Shown one piece after another: positions 7,875 through 15,574 of a DNA stretch of 64,000 bases. The notes under the pieces are model-generated. The model was given only the letters and a program-made list of their open reading frames with translations. It was not told the origin of the DNA and did not search any database. Source of the DNA: Ignavibacteria bacterium UBA2360 (GTDB taxonomy: Bacteria; Bacteroidota; Ignavibacteria; Tepidaquicellales; OLB5); the NCBI GenBank assembly GCA_002344125.1, contig DDTQ01000010.1:62001-126000 (forward strand), written 5' to 3'. A program made the position numbers and the translations under genes. The first letter of the stretch is position 1. Every line of letters starts with the position of its first letter.

Positions 7875-8552
7875 CTAAGCAGTAGCTTTTTTATCCTCAT
7901 CTTTTTCCATATCAATATCTGGTACTTTTTTCAGGTCAAGCATATAGCTTGGTATTGTCCTGAAAACATAATCCCACAGCGGTGTAGATACTCCGTAAGC
8001 TGTATGGTCATCTTCGTAATGATGACGCAGATGGTATGATCTCAAAAATCCGCCAAACCTGCCCTTTAGATTTATATGGTGTGTTGCATAGTGTATGGAA
8101 TCATAACTGACATAACCCAATACAAACCCCGAAAAGACTATCAGGTAGTAATTACCGAATATCGCCATGAACAGGTAAAAGAAAAAAGCCGCAAGCGGCA
8201 CGCTTACAAGCAGGGGCATTACAAGTCTCGTAGCGTCCCTGGGATAGTCATGGTGAATTCCATGCACAAGAAAATGTATTTTTTTGCCTGTCTCAGATTT
8301 AGGCTGATAGTGGAATACCCAGCGGTGAATGATATATTCTATCAAAGTCCACAGAAGGATACCGCCCGCATAAGCTAATATTCCGGTTAATACAGGTACT
8401 CTTTGAAAGCCAAAGTATGCGCATATAAGCAGCACCGGAACGAAAACTATGACCGGCGTTACAGGATGGATGTGCGAAAAATACTCCAGAAATCTGTTCT
8501 TAAACAGGGGTATTGTTTCGTTCTTGTTTGATACGTACTTAGACTTTGCCAT
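7875..8552 (-). CDS. Fatty acid hydroxylase superfamily protein (sterol desaturase family)
   Basis: A 225-residue integral membrane di-iron hydroxylase. The His clusters are H76-x4-H81 (HRWVFH), H93..HGIHH (97-101), HYATHH (154-159) and HLRHH (174-178), as in the FA2H/sterol-desaturase superfamily. Hydrophobic segments lie around 32-72 and 110-150. FA2H-like members 2-hydroxylate fatty acids of sphingolipids or other lipids; the substrate here cannot be told from sequence. It is monocistronic, convergent with the DUF1622 operon, and shares its upstream region with the divergent NUDIX gene. Confidence 0.85.
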   Translation of the reverse strand: MAKSKYVSNKNETIPLFKNRFLEYFSHIHPVTPVIVFVPVLLICAYFGFQRVPVLTGILAYAGGILLWTLIEYIIHRWVFHYQPKSETGKKIHFLVHGIHHDYPRDATRLVMPLLVSVPLAAFFFYLFMAIFGNYYLIVFSGFVLGYVSYDSIHYATHHINLKGRFGGFLRSYHLRHHYEDDHTAYGVSTPLWDYVFRTIPSYMLDLKKVPDIDMEKDEDKKATA

Positions 8553-8641
8553 TTATTTTGAATAGTTTAATTACAAATTTACAAAAATATATAGGTATTT
8601 TCAATTATTCATTTTAACTATTTGGTAACAGACTATAAAAT

Positions 8642-9196
8642 ATGGAATTAAAAAAGTGGAAAAAACTCACCAGTGACGTTAAATTTACCAACAACTGGTG
8701 GAGCTATAAAGTTGATAAATATACACTCCCGAACGGAGCGCCGGGTGAATATCACTACGCCTTCACTCACGGTTCGGTTTTTATAATTCCGGTTACCAAA
8801 GAAGGCAAACTGCTGCTTGTCCGACAGTACAGGTACCTAAACGACAGGTTCAGCCTGGAGTTTCCCGGCGGTGGTGTTAAATCTGAGGGTGACCATGATA
8901 ACCAGGCCAAAAAGGAACTTGTTGAAGAAACCGGATTTGAGGGAGAACTTGAATATGCGGGATTATTTAACCCATACAACGGGGTTACAAATGAAATTTG
9001 TAAGGTTTATATTGCGCGGAACTTAAAACCGAGTTCTGCGTATAAAAAAGACGATTCTGAAGAGTTTGAAATGTTTGAAGTCTCCCCCGAAGAACTCGAA
9101 AAAATGATCGCTGCTAATGATATATATGACGGGATGACACTTGCAGCATGGGCTTTGGTTAAAGATAAGATCAGGTTAACGGATTATAAAGAATAA
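8642..9196 (+). CDS. NUDIX hydrolase, ADP-ribose pyrophosphatase-like
   Basis: A 184-residue protein with the NUDIX box at about residues 77-99 (GGGVKSEGDHDNQAKKEL, then VEETGF), with Lys replacing the usual Arg of REUxEE. The N-terminal beta-rich domain (about 1-45) and the motif LLVRQYRYLNDRFSLEFPGG resemble NudF-type ADP-sugar pyrophosphatases. It would hydrolyse ADP-ribose or a similar nucleoside diphosphate derivative in the cytoplasm. It is a single gene, followed by a small GCGGCTTTAGCCGC hairpin. Confidence 0.85.
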   Translation: MELKKWKKLTSDVKFTNNWWSYKVDKYTLPNGAPGEYHYAFTHGSVFIIPVTKEGKLLLVRQYRYLNDRFSLEFPGGGVKSEGDHDNQAKKELVEETGFEGELEYAGLFNPYNGVTNEICKVYIARNLKPSSAYKKDDSEEFEMFEVSPEELEKMIAANDIYDGMTLAAWALVKDKIRLTDYKE

Positions 9197-9226
9197 TGAG
9201 AATTTTTTTTGGTATGAATATCTTCC

Positions 9227-9240
9227 GCGGCTTTAGCCGC
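9227..9240. repeat. GCGGCTTTAGCCGC hairpin
   Basis: A stem-loop of the same plan as the second hairpin of the dual-hairpin family (GGGGCTTTAGCCCC) with paired base changes. It lies between the NUDIX gene and the next gene. Confidence 0.6.
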
Positions 9241-9278
9241 AATTGAAAATAAATATTTAAATAAATAAATCATATAAA

Positions 9279-10022
9279 ATGAAACAAATATTAACAACGC
9301 TTCTTCTGATTTTAACATTTTCCGTTAATGCGCAGATAAGGGACACGGTTTTTTCTGTTGACCTTAACTTCGACCGTAACGAAGATAAAATTTCATGCAC
9401 CTACAATGAAAACACTCTCGAGTTCACTCTCAAAATAAATAATGCCGCGGTCACAGAGAAGTTCATTGATTCCTACGACTGTGCTGTTGAAGTTATAGAT
9501 ATCAACCGCAATGATAACCTGAAAGAGATAGTGGTAAAAGGTTATGGCAACAGTGATCAGGCTGATATGTATTTTTACCAGTATATCAATGATAAGATCG
9601 TACCGGCAGGGCACCTCCCTTCAAATTTCGGTATTGAAGTGACCGGCAATGGAAAGATCACTGAATATGCATGGATGGGATTCTGGACCGCGAAGATCAG
9701 GTATGATTTTGATACCAAAAACAAAACATTGACAAAAATTGATGAAGAGTTTTATGAAGTAAACCAGGAGTGCGAAGTTACTGCTCCGTTCAAACTTCTC
9801 GTAAAACGTGATGATAACTCCGAAACCGCAGTAACGCTTTCGCCAAAAACCAAACTCACAATAATTAAAGCTGATATTAGTCCGCTCTGTAAATACGAAG
9901 ACGGCTCAGATGATGATTTTTCATGTGACTGGTTCTTCTTCAAAACCTCAGATGGCAAACAGGGCTGGTGCAGGCTCAAGGATTTTCAACAGAATGTTGA
10001 TGGCCTGATTTGGGCAGGTTAA
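9279..10022 (+). CDS. Hypothetical exported protein with C-terminal SH3-like segment
   Basis: A 247-residue protein with a signal peptide (MKQILTTLLLILTFSVNAQ). The middle (about 25-165) is beta-rich, with Asp/Asn-rich turns (DLNFDRNEDKISC, DINRNDNLKEI) like FG-GAP or VCBS-type repeats. The last 75 residues, ending in FFFKTSDGKQGWCRLKDF, resemble a bacterial SH3 domain. It is probably secreted or periplasmic. I cannot name a family. The next gene is 375 bp away. Confidence 0.6.
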   Translation: MKQILTTLLLILTFSVNAQIRDTVFSVDLNFDRNEDKISCTYNENTLEFTLKINNAAVTEKFIDSYDCAVEVIDINRNDNLKEIVVKGYGNSDQADMYFYQYINDKIVPAGHLPSNFGIEVTGNGKITEYAWMGFWTAKIRYDFDTKNKTLTKIDEEFYEVNQECEVTAPFKLLVKRDDNSETAVTLSPKTKLTIIKADISPLCKYEDGSDDDFSCDWFFFKTSDGKQGWCRLKDFQQNVDGLIWAG

Positions 10023-10036
10023 TCATGCGGAACGTC

Positions 10037-10090
10037 AAACGTGAAATGACAAACGTGAAATGTCATATGTGAAACGTGAAACGTGAAACC
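10037..10090. repeat. Short tandem repeat of AAACGTGAAATG / GTGAAAC units
   Basis: Two copies of AAACGTGAAATG(A/T)C are followed by three shorter GTGAAAC units. It is not coding in any frame I can support. Confidence 0.6.
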
Positions 10091-10284
10091 TTTCTTCGTT
10101 TGCGCAAAATAAGGAAGGCATGAATTTGAAGCGACATTAAATAAATAAATGGCGTTGTATCAGGAGCTTTTTTGCGAGGAGCGTATGCGCTGTGCCCGCA
10201 TTTGGCTGGGAGGATGCAAACTTATTAATTAAACGTAACTTATAAAGTTGGTATAACCAAAATAAAATAGCAGTTAAGAAATTT

Positions 10285-10308
10285 AAGGGTGAATGGAATT
10301 TCACCCTT
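10285..10308. terminator. Rho-independent-like terminator
   Basis: 9-bp stem AAGGGTGAA / TTCACCCTT followed by TTTTATTTATTTA. It is 263 bp after the nearest upstream stop, so it may end a long transcript or an unseen small RNA. Confidence 0.6.
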
Positions 10309-10396
10309 TTTATTTATTTATGAAATTCTTGGTTTTAAATGAATTTATTCAATAGATTTATTAATACATTCAAAAATCCCTTAATAATTAATATAA

Positions 10397-11080
10397 TTGC
10401 AAATGAAACAATTAATAAAAGGCGATCTTAAGCATTTTGGCAATGCTTTTGTAAAAGTATATCCAATGACGTTTCGGAGGATATTTATGCATTGGCAGCT
10501 TTCACTGCTGGCTGTATTTGCCATTGTTTCTGCGTTCTATCTCGATCCGGCCATGAGAGTTCTTGTTAAAGGAATAAGTACATCTGTTACTACCGCAGCT
10601 TTTGATTTCGGCAGATGGTACGGAAACGGTTTGCCCTCATTATATCTGTTTGGCGGACTCTATATTGCGGGACTTATAGTCAAAAAGTACAAGCTCCGCG
10701 AAACCGGGCTCCTTATCCTCGAAACTTATGTGTTTTCAGGTTTAATTACGCTGATCTTCAAGTCAGCTTTCGGTAGATTCAGACCTTATACCAACAAAGG
10801 GGATTATGTTTTCTACGGATGGAACTGGACCAACAACGATATGTTCTCTTACTTCTCAGGTCATGCAGCGGTTTCTTTCGCGCTTTCTACTGTTCTTGCT
10901 TCAACAACAAAAAATATCTACCTAAAATCTTTTTATTACCTGCTTGCGGTAATAACTTGTATAAGCAGGATCTATCACGATCAGCATTGGTTCAGCGATG
11001 TTGTAAGCGGGGCGATCTCTGCCTATTTGATCAGCAGGGTACTCATTGCTATTCATAACGAACCGGAATCTGATTATTAG
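10397..11080 (+). CDS. PAP2 family membrane phosphatase
   Basis: A 227-residue protein with about five to six membrane segments and the three PAP2 signature motifs: K122-x6-RP (KSAFGRFRP), S154-G-H156 (YFSGHAA) and S190-R-x5-H197-x3-D201 (SRIYHDQHWFSD). Such enzymes dephosphorylate lipid phosphates, for example undecaprenyl diphosphate or phosphatidic acid, on the outer face of the inner membrane. The start may be this ATG or the second ATG two codons later. Confidence 0.85.
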   Translation: MQMKQLIKGDLKHFGNAFVKVYPMTFRRIFMHWQLSLLAVFAIVSAFYLDPAMRVLVKGISTSVTTAAFDFGRWYGNGLPSLYLFGGLYIAGLIVKKYKLRETGLLILETYVFSGLITLIFKSAFGRFRPYTNKGDYVFYGWNWTNNDMFSYFSGHAAVSFALSTVLASTTKNIYLKSFYYLLAVITCISRIYHDQHWFSDVVSGAISAYLISRVLIAIHNEPESDY

Positions 11081-11118
11081 AACTGATAATTATTATTTAA
11101 AAAATTTTATATGAAATA

Positions 11119-11160
11119 ACTCCCGCTTCTCATATAGAAGAGAAGGGCGGGGGAGTGAGG
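11119..11160. repeat. CTCCC-type palindrome
   Basis: Arms ACTCCCGC and GCGGGGGAGT enclose a small inner hairpin (CTTCT-CATATAG-AAGAG). It is placed just before the start of the DUF2071 gene, so it may lie within that gene's 5' leader. Confidence 0.6.
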
Positions 11161-11167
11161 ATGAAAA

Positions 11168-11893
11168 ATGACAGAACCTAAATTATTTTTAAGAGCCAGA
11201 TGGCAGGACCTTGTACTGATAACGTATGATGTTGACCCAGAGCTGATAGCTCAGCATATACCGCGGGGGCTTGAGCCCGATACAATTGATGGCAGAGCCT
11301 TTATCAGCCTGGTTGCGTTTGATTTCCTTGATACTAAAATTAAGGGTGTCAAAGTTCCTTTCCATGTCAATTTTCCTGAGATCAATCTGCGCGTTTACGT
11401 TAAGAATGCCGATAAAAGAGGCGTGGTATTCGTAAGGGAGTTTGTACCCAAAGCTATTATACCTCTTGTAGCCAATACACTGTATAATGAAAACTATAAA
11501 GCTATAACGATGTCAAGCGAAGTGCGGAAAAACGGCAGCATCTTCCTGAATCACAAAATAAAGATACTTGGAAAATTTTATGAAATAAATGTCGAAGCCG
11601 AAAATAAACCTTATATGCCTGAGGAAAATTCCACCGAACATTTTTTTAAAGAACATGAATGGGGTTTCGGAACCTCGAGGGATGGAAATCCATTAATATA
11701 TAAAGTAGAGCATCCCTGGTGGAATGTTTACCCTGTTGTCAAGTTTCAGCACAATTTTGATTTTGACGCCATATATGGCAAAAAATGGGCAGTGCTGAAC
11801 GGTAAACAGCCATACAATGTAACATTTGCACAGGGTTCAGTTGTAAAAGTTTTTGAAGGACAATTGATGGAGCAGACTGAATCTCATATTTAG
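11168..11893 (+). CDS. DUF2071 (YqjF-like) family protein
   Basis: A 241-residue protein of the DUF2071 (acetoacetate decarboxylase-like fold) family. Markers are FLRARWQDLVLITYDVDPELI, IPRGLEPDTIDGRAFISLVAF, NLRVYVKNADKRGVVFVREF and the C-terminal VEHPWWNVYPV. It has the normal length for the family. The function is not established. It lies 90 bp upstream of egtD on the same strand, so it may share a transcript with it, although the spacing is rather large. Confidence 0.85.
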   Translation: MTEPKLFLRARWQDLVLITYDVDPELIAQHIPRGLEPDTIDGRAFISLVAFDFLDTKIKGVKVPFHVNFPEINLRVYVKNADKRGVVFVREFVPKAIIPLVANTLYNENYKAITMSSEVRKNGSIFLNHKIKILGKFYEINVEAENKPYMPEENSTEHFFKEHEWGFGTSRDGNPLIYKVEHPWWNVYPVVKFQHNFDFDAIYGKKWAVLNGKQPYNVTFAQGSVVKVFEGQLMEQTESHI

Positions 11894-11983
11894 CAGGAAT
11901 CCTTAAATGTTTTTTAATGCGGATTTGTTATATTGCACAAATTATTTTTAAATTGACTTAGCCTTTGGGTCCGGGAAATACAA

Positions 11984-12979
11984 ATGTCAGCAGATTTTAA
12001 GAAAGAACATATCAACAGCCGCTTCAGCCTTATGCATGCAGGTATAAGTGATGATCATTCATTTGCCGATGAGGTTATAAACGGACTGAGATCGGAACCT
12101 AAGAAAATTTCACCTAAATACTTTTACGATGATAATGGCTCAGATCTGTTTGAAAAGATCTGCGCTACACCTGAATATTATGTAACCAGAACAGAAGCCG
12201 CAATCCTTAAAGAACATTCCCGAGAAATAGCGGTGGCGAATCCGGGTAAAAACCTGGTTGTTGAGCTCGGCAGCGGCAGCTCAATAAAAACCCGTTATAT
12301 CCTCAGTGCGTTTATCCGGAATACAAGTCAGGTTACTTATGTGCCAATCGATGTTTCACAAATACTTGTGCAAAGCGGCAACGCTTTGCTTAAGGAGTTT
12401 GAAGGTCTGATAGTTAACGGAATTATTGGCGAGTATGAACAGGCCCTGGAAATTGTTGCCGAAGTTTACAAGCAGCCAAAAATAATATTGTTCCTGGGCT
12501 CTAGTATTGGTAATTTTGATCTAACGTACGCTGAAGAGTTCCTAAAGAAGATCTCGGCGTGCATGAACAAAGGTGATTCACTATTAATCGGGTTTGACCT
12601 TGTTAAGGATGAATCGGTTTTAAATGCCGCATATAACGATAAACAGGGCGTTACCGCCGAATTCAACATGAACCTGCTCCGCAGGATAAATAATGAATTC
12701 GAAATAATGCTCAACCTGAATAATTTTGAACATCATGCGTTTTTTAATCCTGAAAAAAGCAGGGTCGAAATGCATCTTGTTTCCAAATGCGACCAGTCCT
12801 TTAGCCTTAACGGTTCAGGTGAAATTAAATTTAAGAAAAATGAAACCATTCACACCGAAAATTCCTATAAATTCACCGAAAAAATGATAAGTGATCTTGC
12901 CTCAGCAGCGGGACTCAACCTCCAAAATTCCTGGAAAGATAACAATAACTACTTTAACCTTTGTTTGATGGGTAAATAG
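11984..12979 (+). CDS. egtD: L-histidine N(alpha)-methyltransferase (EgtD)
   Basis: A 331-residue SAM-dependent methyltransferase that trimethylates histidine to hercynine, the first step of ergothioneine synthesis. Visible are the family motif ISPKYFYDDNGSDLFEKI (42-59), the SAM-binding loop VVELGSGSS (92-100), the LFLGSSIGNFD segment (about 166-176) and the LLIGFDLVKD strand. It has normal full length. It faces egtB (convergent, about 250 bp apart), and the pair is sufficient for hercynine and its sulfoxide conjugate; no egtC or egtE is in the window. It is followed by a dual-hairpin repeat. Confidence 0.93.
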   Translation: MSADFKKEHINSRFSLMHAGISDDHSFADEVINGLRSEPKKISPKYFYDDNGSDLFEKICATPEYYVTRTEAAILKEHSREIAVANPGKNLVVELGSGSSIKTRYILSAFIRNTSQVTYVPIDVSQILVQSGNALLKEFEGLIVNGIIGEYEQALEIVAEVYKQPKIILFLGSSIGNFDLTYAEEFLKKISACMNKGDSLLIGFDLVKDESVLNAAYNDKQGVTAEFNMNLLRRINNEFEIMLNLNNFEHHAFFNPEKSRVEMHLVSKCDQSFSLNGSGEIKFKKNETIHTENSYKFTEKMISDLASAAGLNLQNSWKDNNNYFNLCLMGK

Positions 12980-13023
12980 TTTAAAATAAATATTTTTAAT
13001 GGTAAGTTTCTGCTTTTGATTTG

Positions 13024-13076
13024 CCACGACCTTTAGGTCGTGGTTTAATATGAAAAAAAAATGGGGCTTTAGCCCC
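13024..13076. repeat. Dual-hairpin palindromic repeat, copy 3
   Basis: CCACGACCTTTAGGTCGTGG (13024-13043) and GGGGCTTTAGCCCC (13063-13076), both perfect, separated by an A-rich spacer. It lies between the convergent egtD and egtB genes and may act as a transcript end. Confidence 0.88.
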
Positions 13077-13126
13077 ACAAGATGTTTTCTTCTATACGCA
13101 TACACTTTTTGTTCATTCCAATTGCC

Positions 13127-13155
13127 TCACGCATCCTTCGCGCACCTGAATCCGC
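13127..13155. repeat. Distal copy of the egtB 3' end (29-bp direct repeat)
   Basis: Matches 13233-13261 at 27 of 29 positions. Read on the minus strand it encodes GFRCAKDA plus stop, exactly the last codons of egtB, including the two silent-type differences. It lies 106 bp beyond the true gene end. Confidence 0.85.
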
Positions 13156-13158
13156 TCT

Positions 13159-13221
13159 AGAAAATTATGAAATAATTTTCGAAGTCTGCACCTGCCTTTG
13201 GCACGGCCGCCTTGGCGGGAT
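13159..13221. mobile_element. 63-bp palindromic element between two copies of the egtB 3' end
   Basis: A small non-coding element with three hairpins: GAAAATTAT/ATAATTTTC, TGCC-TTT-GGCA and CGCC/GGCG. A second copy with about 56 of 62-63 matching bases lies at 24047-24108. It sits between two 29-bp copies of the egtB 3' end, as an inserted element would. No transposase is near. Confidence 0.65.
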
Positions 13222-13232
13222 ATCAGCTTCCA

Positions 13233-14606
13233 TCACGCATCCTTCGCGCACCTAAACCCGCAAATCAGCCATCTTTCATACGCTTTAAAAAAATTGCGGT
13301 ATGTATTGCGTGTACTTTCCATAGGAGTGCCAAACGATCCGCCCCTTAACACTTTCTGATTCGAGAACCACTTATCGTTATACTCCGCAAAGCCGGATCT
13401 GAATCCGGGGTATGCCACGAACTCTGAGCCTGTCCATTCCCAGGTATCGCCTATCATTCCATAACAGCCATAGTAACTCTTACCCTGTTCATACGCAAAC
13501 ACATCAGCCGGTGCCCATATTCTGGATTCCAGCAGGTTACACTTAAATTCATCGGGCGCTTCATTACCCCATGGATAAAGCCTTTTGCAGCCCTTATCTT
13601 CATCCCAGCTTGCTGCTTTTTCCCATTCCGCTTCAGTTGGCAGGCGTTTGCCTGCCCAGCGCGCATAAGCGTCAGCTTCAAAAAAACTCACATTGGTAAC
13701 AGGTTCATCCGGGAAATTCTCTATGAAACGTTTACCTTTAAAATCACATTTGAACCAGCTGCCGTTTTCATCACGCTCCCAATACAACGGCGCTTCTATT
13801 TTGTTGCTATTGACCCATTGCCAGCCTTCATCAAGCCAGAACTTAAAATTACTGTAACCACCATCTTCTATGAATTTCAGATAGTCACTGTTTGTTACGG
13901 GAGTGTTATCAATACAGAAATCGTTCAAATACACCTTATGCTGCGGCATTTCAATATCGTACGCAAACTGGTCTTTCCATTTCAGTATATCAAACCCCAG
14001 TTCATAAATACCGCCGGGTATTTTTATCATCTCCTTCTTATGTGTATGCCCGTTTTGTTTCGGTATATTTTTAATTGTCTTTGGCGAATATTTATCCTGA
14101 AGCAAATGCTGCAGATCGTAAACCAGCAATTCCTGGTGCTGCCACTCATGGTTGAAAGCCAGCAAGAAATCCTTAAGTACATTCAGCTTCAATTCGGCTG
14201 ATTCAAAAAATCTGGCTGTTTCCCTGTTTATGTAATTCCAGTAAGCAATAGTTTCCTTCACAGTTGGCCGTGAAATTGTACCGCGCCTGCTTTTGTTAAA
14301 CGGTTTGCCGAATGCCTGGTAGTATGAATTGAGATAATATGAAAAATCCTCGCGGTATGGTTTGTAATCCTTGAAATACTTCTTCAGCAGCTGATCGTAA
14401 AACCAGGTTACGTGACCCAAATGCCAGCGCGGGGGACTCATAAAACTTTCCGTCTGTACAACATAATCTTCAATTTCAAGTGGTTCACAAAGCTCAATTG
14501 TCATCCTGCGCACTTTGCGGTACTTTGAGAAAATTTTATCATTTGTTACTCCGCTGAGTGAGTTTTCTATGTCATTTATGTTCAGAACGCTGTTTTGATT
14601 TTCCAT
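13233..14606 (-). CDS. egtB: Ergothioneine biosynthesis protein EgtB
   Basis: A 457-residue non-haem iron sulfoxide synthase that joins a thiol donor to hercynine. It has an N-terminal DinB-like domain with the iron ligands H62 (WHLGH) and H153-x3-H157-x-E159 (HEWQHQE), and a C-terminal FGE-sulfatase domain (about 195-455) with RWAGKRLPTEAEWEKAA, YPWGNE, GDTWEWTGS and VLRGGSF. No methyltransferase domain is fused, which argues against OvoA. The thiol donor (gamma-Glu-Cys or Cys) cannot be told. It is divergent from the ABC importer genes and convergent with egtD. Its last 29 bp are repeated downstream. Confidence 0.92.
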   Translation of the reverse strand: MENQNSVLNINDIENSLSGVTNDKIFSKYRKVRRMTIELCEPLEIEDYVVQTESFMSPPRWHLGHVTWFYDQLLKKYFKDYKPYREDFSYYLNSYYQAFGKPFNKSRRGTISRPTVKETIAYWNYINRETARFFESAELKLNVLKDFLLAFNHEWQHQELLVYDLQHLLQDKYSPKTIKNIPKQNGHTHKKEMIKIPGGIYELGFDILKWKDQFAYDIEMPQHKVYLNDFCIDNTPVTNSDYLKFIEDGGYSNFKFWLDEGWQWVNSNKIEAPLYWERDENGSWFKCDFKGKRFIENFPDEPVTNVSFFEADAYARWAGKRLPTEAEWEKAASWDEDKGCKRLYPWGNEAPDEFKCNLLESRIWAPADVFAYEQGKSYYGCYGMIGDTWEWTGSEFVAYPGFRSGFAEYNDKWFSNQKVLRGGSFGTPMESTRNTYRNFFKAYERWLICGFRCAKDA

Positions 14607-14693
14607 TTAAATCTTTTATTAGTAGTTTTACGGGAATTGTTTTAAATATACCTGTTATTGCAGGAATTTAAAATTCAATTCAACTATTTTTTT

Positions 14694-14719
14694 GTCATTC
14701 CTGCGAAGGCAGGAATCTT
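14694..14719. repeat. GTCATTCCTGCGAAGGCAGG-type repeat
   Basis: Hairpin CCTGC-GAAG-GCAGG within GTCATTCC...GGAATCTT. A near-identical copy is at 48769-48794, and larger variants are at 37970 and 53270. This one lies in the divergent region between egtB and the ABC ATPase gene. Confidence 0.75.
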
Positions 14720-14845
14720 ATTCAGATAACTTTGAAAGCTGCACATTACTAGGTCTTTTAAATCTTGCAAAGACATATCACTGAATATTACTAAATAGTA
14801 GATTGTGGATAAAAGTTCTATCGAATATTAACTACATATAATATC

Positions 14846-15574
14846 TTGAGCCTCATTCAATTTAAAAACGTATCGCACTATTACGGCGGTAAAGCAGCCG
14901 TGAAAGATCTTTCATTCGAAATTGAAGATAAAAAGATCACCGCAATTATTGGAAAAAGCGGAAGCGGGAAATCAACTCTCCTTCAGATAATTAACGGACT
15001 TATAAAGCCCACCGGCGGGAGTGTGTATGTTTTCGGCAATCCATTAGACTACAGCAATATCTATAAAACCAGGCTTAAGATAGGTTATTCTGTGCAGGGC
15101 ACGGGACTCTTCCCGCATATGTCAATTTACAATAACATTGCTGTACTTGGCAAAATTACCAATGTACCCAAACATGATATTGAACGCAGAATAGATACAC
15201 TGATGAGCTTTGTCAACCTGCCCCCAAGTTTCAAAACCAAGTACCCGTACCAGCTCTCAGGCGGCGAGCAGCAGCGGGTCGGTATCTGCCGCGCCATGCT
15301 CCTTGATCCGCCCGTATTCCTGCTTGATGAGGCTTTCGCCGCGCTTGACCCTGAAACCAAAAGCGAAATACACACCGAACTGCTTGATATGCAGAAAGCT
15401 GAACCGAGGACAATTGTAATTGTAACCCATGACCTGAACGAGGCTGTTAAACTTGCCGATAATATAATGTTCATGCAGGATGGCGAAATAAAACAATACG
15501 GCAGTAAAAAAGATGTGCTCAACAATCCCGCAAGTGTTTCCGTTAAAGATTACATGGATAACAGGGCGTTATGA
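14846..15574 (+). CDS. ABC transporter ATPase of the glycine betaine/osmoprotectant type (EgtV-like candidate)
   Basis: A 242-residue ABC ATPase with Walker A GKSGSGKST (36-44), the signature LSGGEQQRV (about 134-142), Walker B VFLLDEAFAALD (about 154-165) and the switch His in IVVTH-like IVIVTHDLN. It resembles ProV/OpuCA/OsmV ATPases but lacks their tandem CBS domains. The start is a TTG without a clear Shine-Dalgarno site. Its stop overlaps the start of the binding-protein/permease gene by 4 bp. The placement beside egtB and egtD suggests that it energises uptake of ergothioneine, hercynine or another betaine; that is inference. Confidence 0.85.
   Translation: MSLIQFKNVSHYYGGKAAVKDLSFEIEDKKITAIIGKSGSGKSTLLQIINGLIKPTGGSVYVFGNPLDYSNIYKTRLKIGYSVQGTGLFPHMSIYNNIAVLGKITNVPKHDIERRIDTLMSFVNLPPSFKTKYPYQLSGGEQQRVGICRAMLLDPPVFLLDEAFAALDPETKSEIHTELLDMQKAEPRTIVIVTHDLNEAVKLADNIMFMQDGEIKQYGSKKDVLNNPASVSVKDYMDNRAL

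Larger units (their letters stand above)
10023..10396. other. Intergenic gap with short tandem repeats and a terminator
   Basis: No gene is seen. It starts with a run of GTGAAAC-type units (10037-10090), then a degenerate copy of the GCGAGGAGC repeat (about 10168-10219), then a terminator (10285-10308) and an AT-rich upstream region for the PAP2 gene. Confidence 0.6.
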
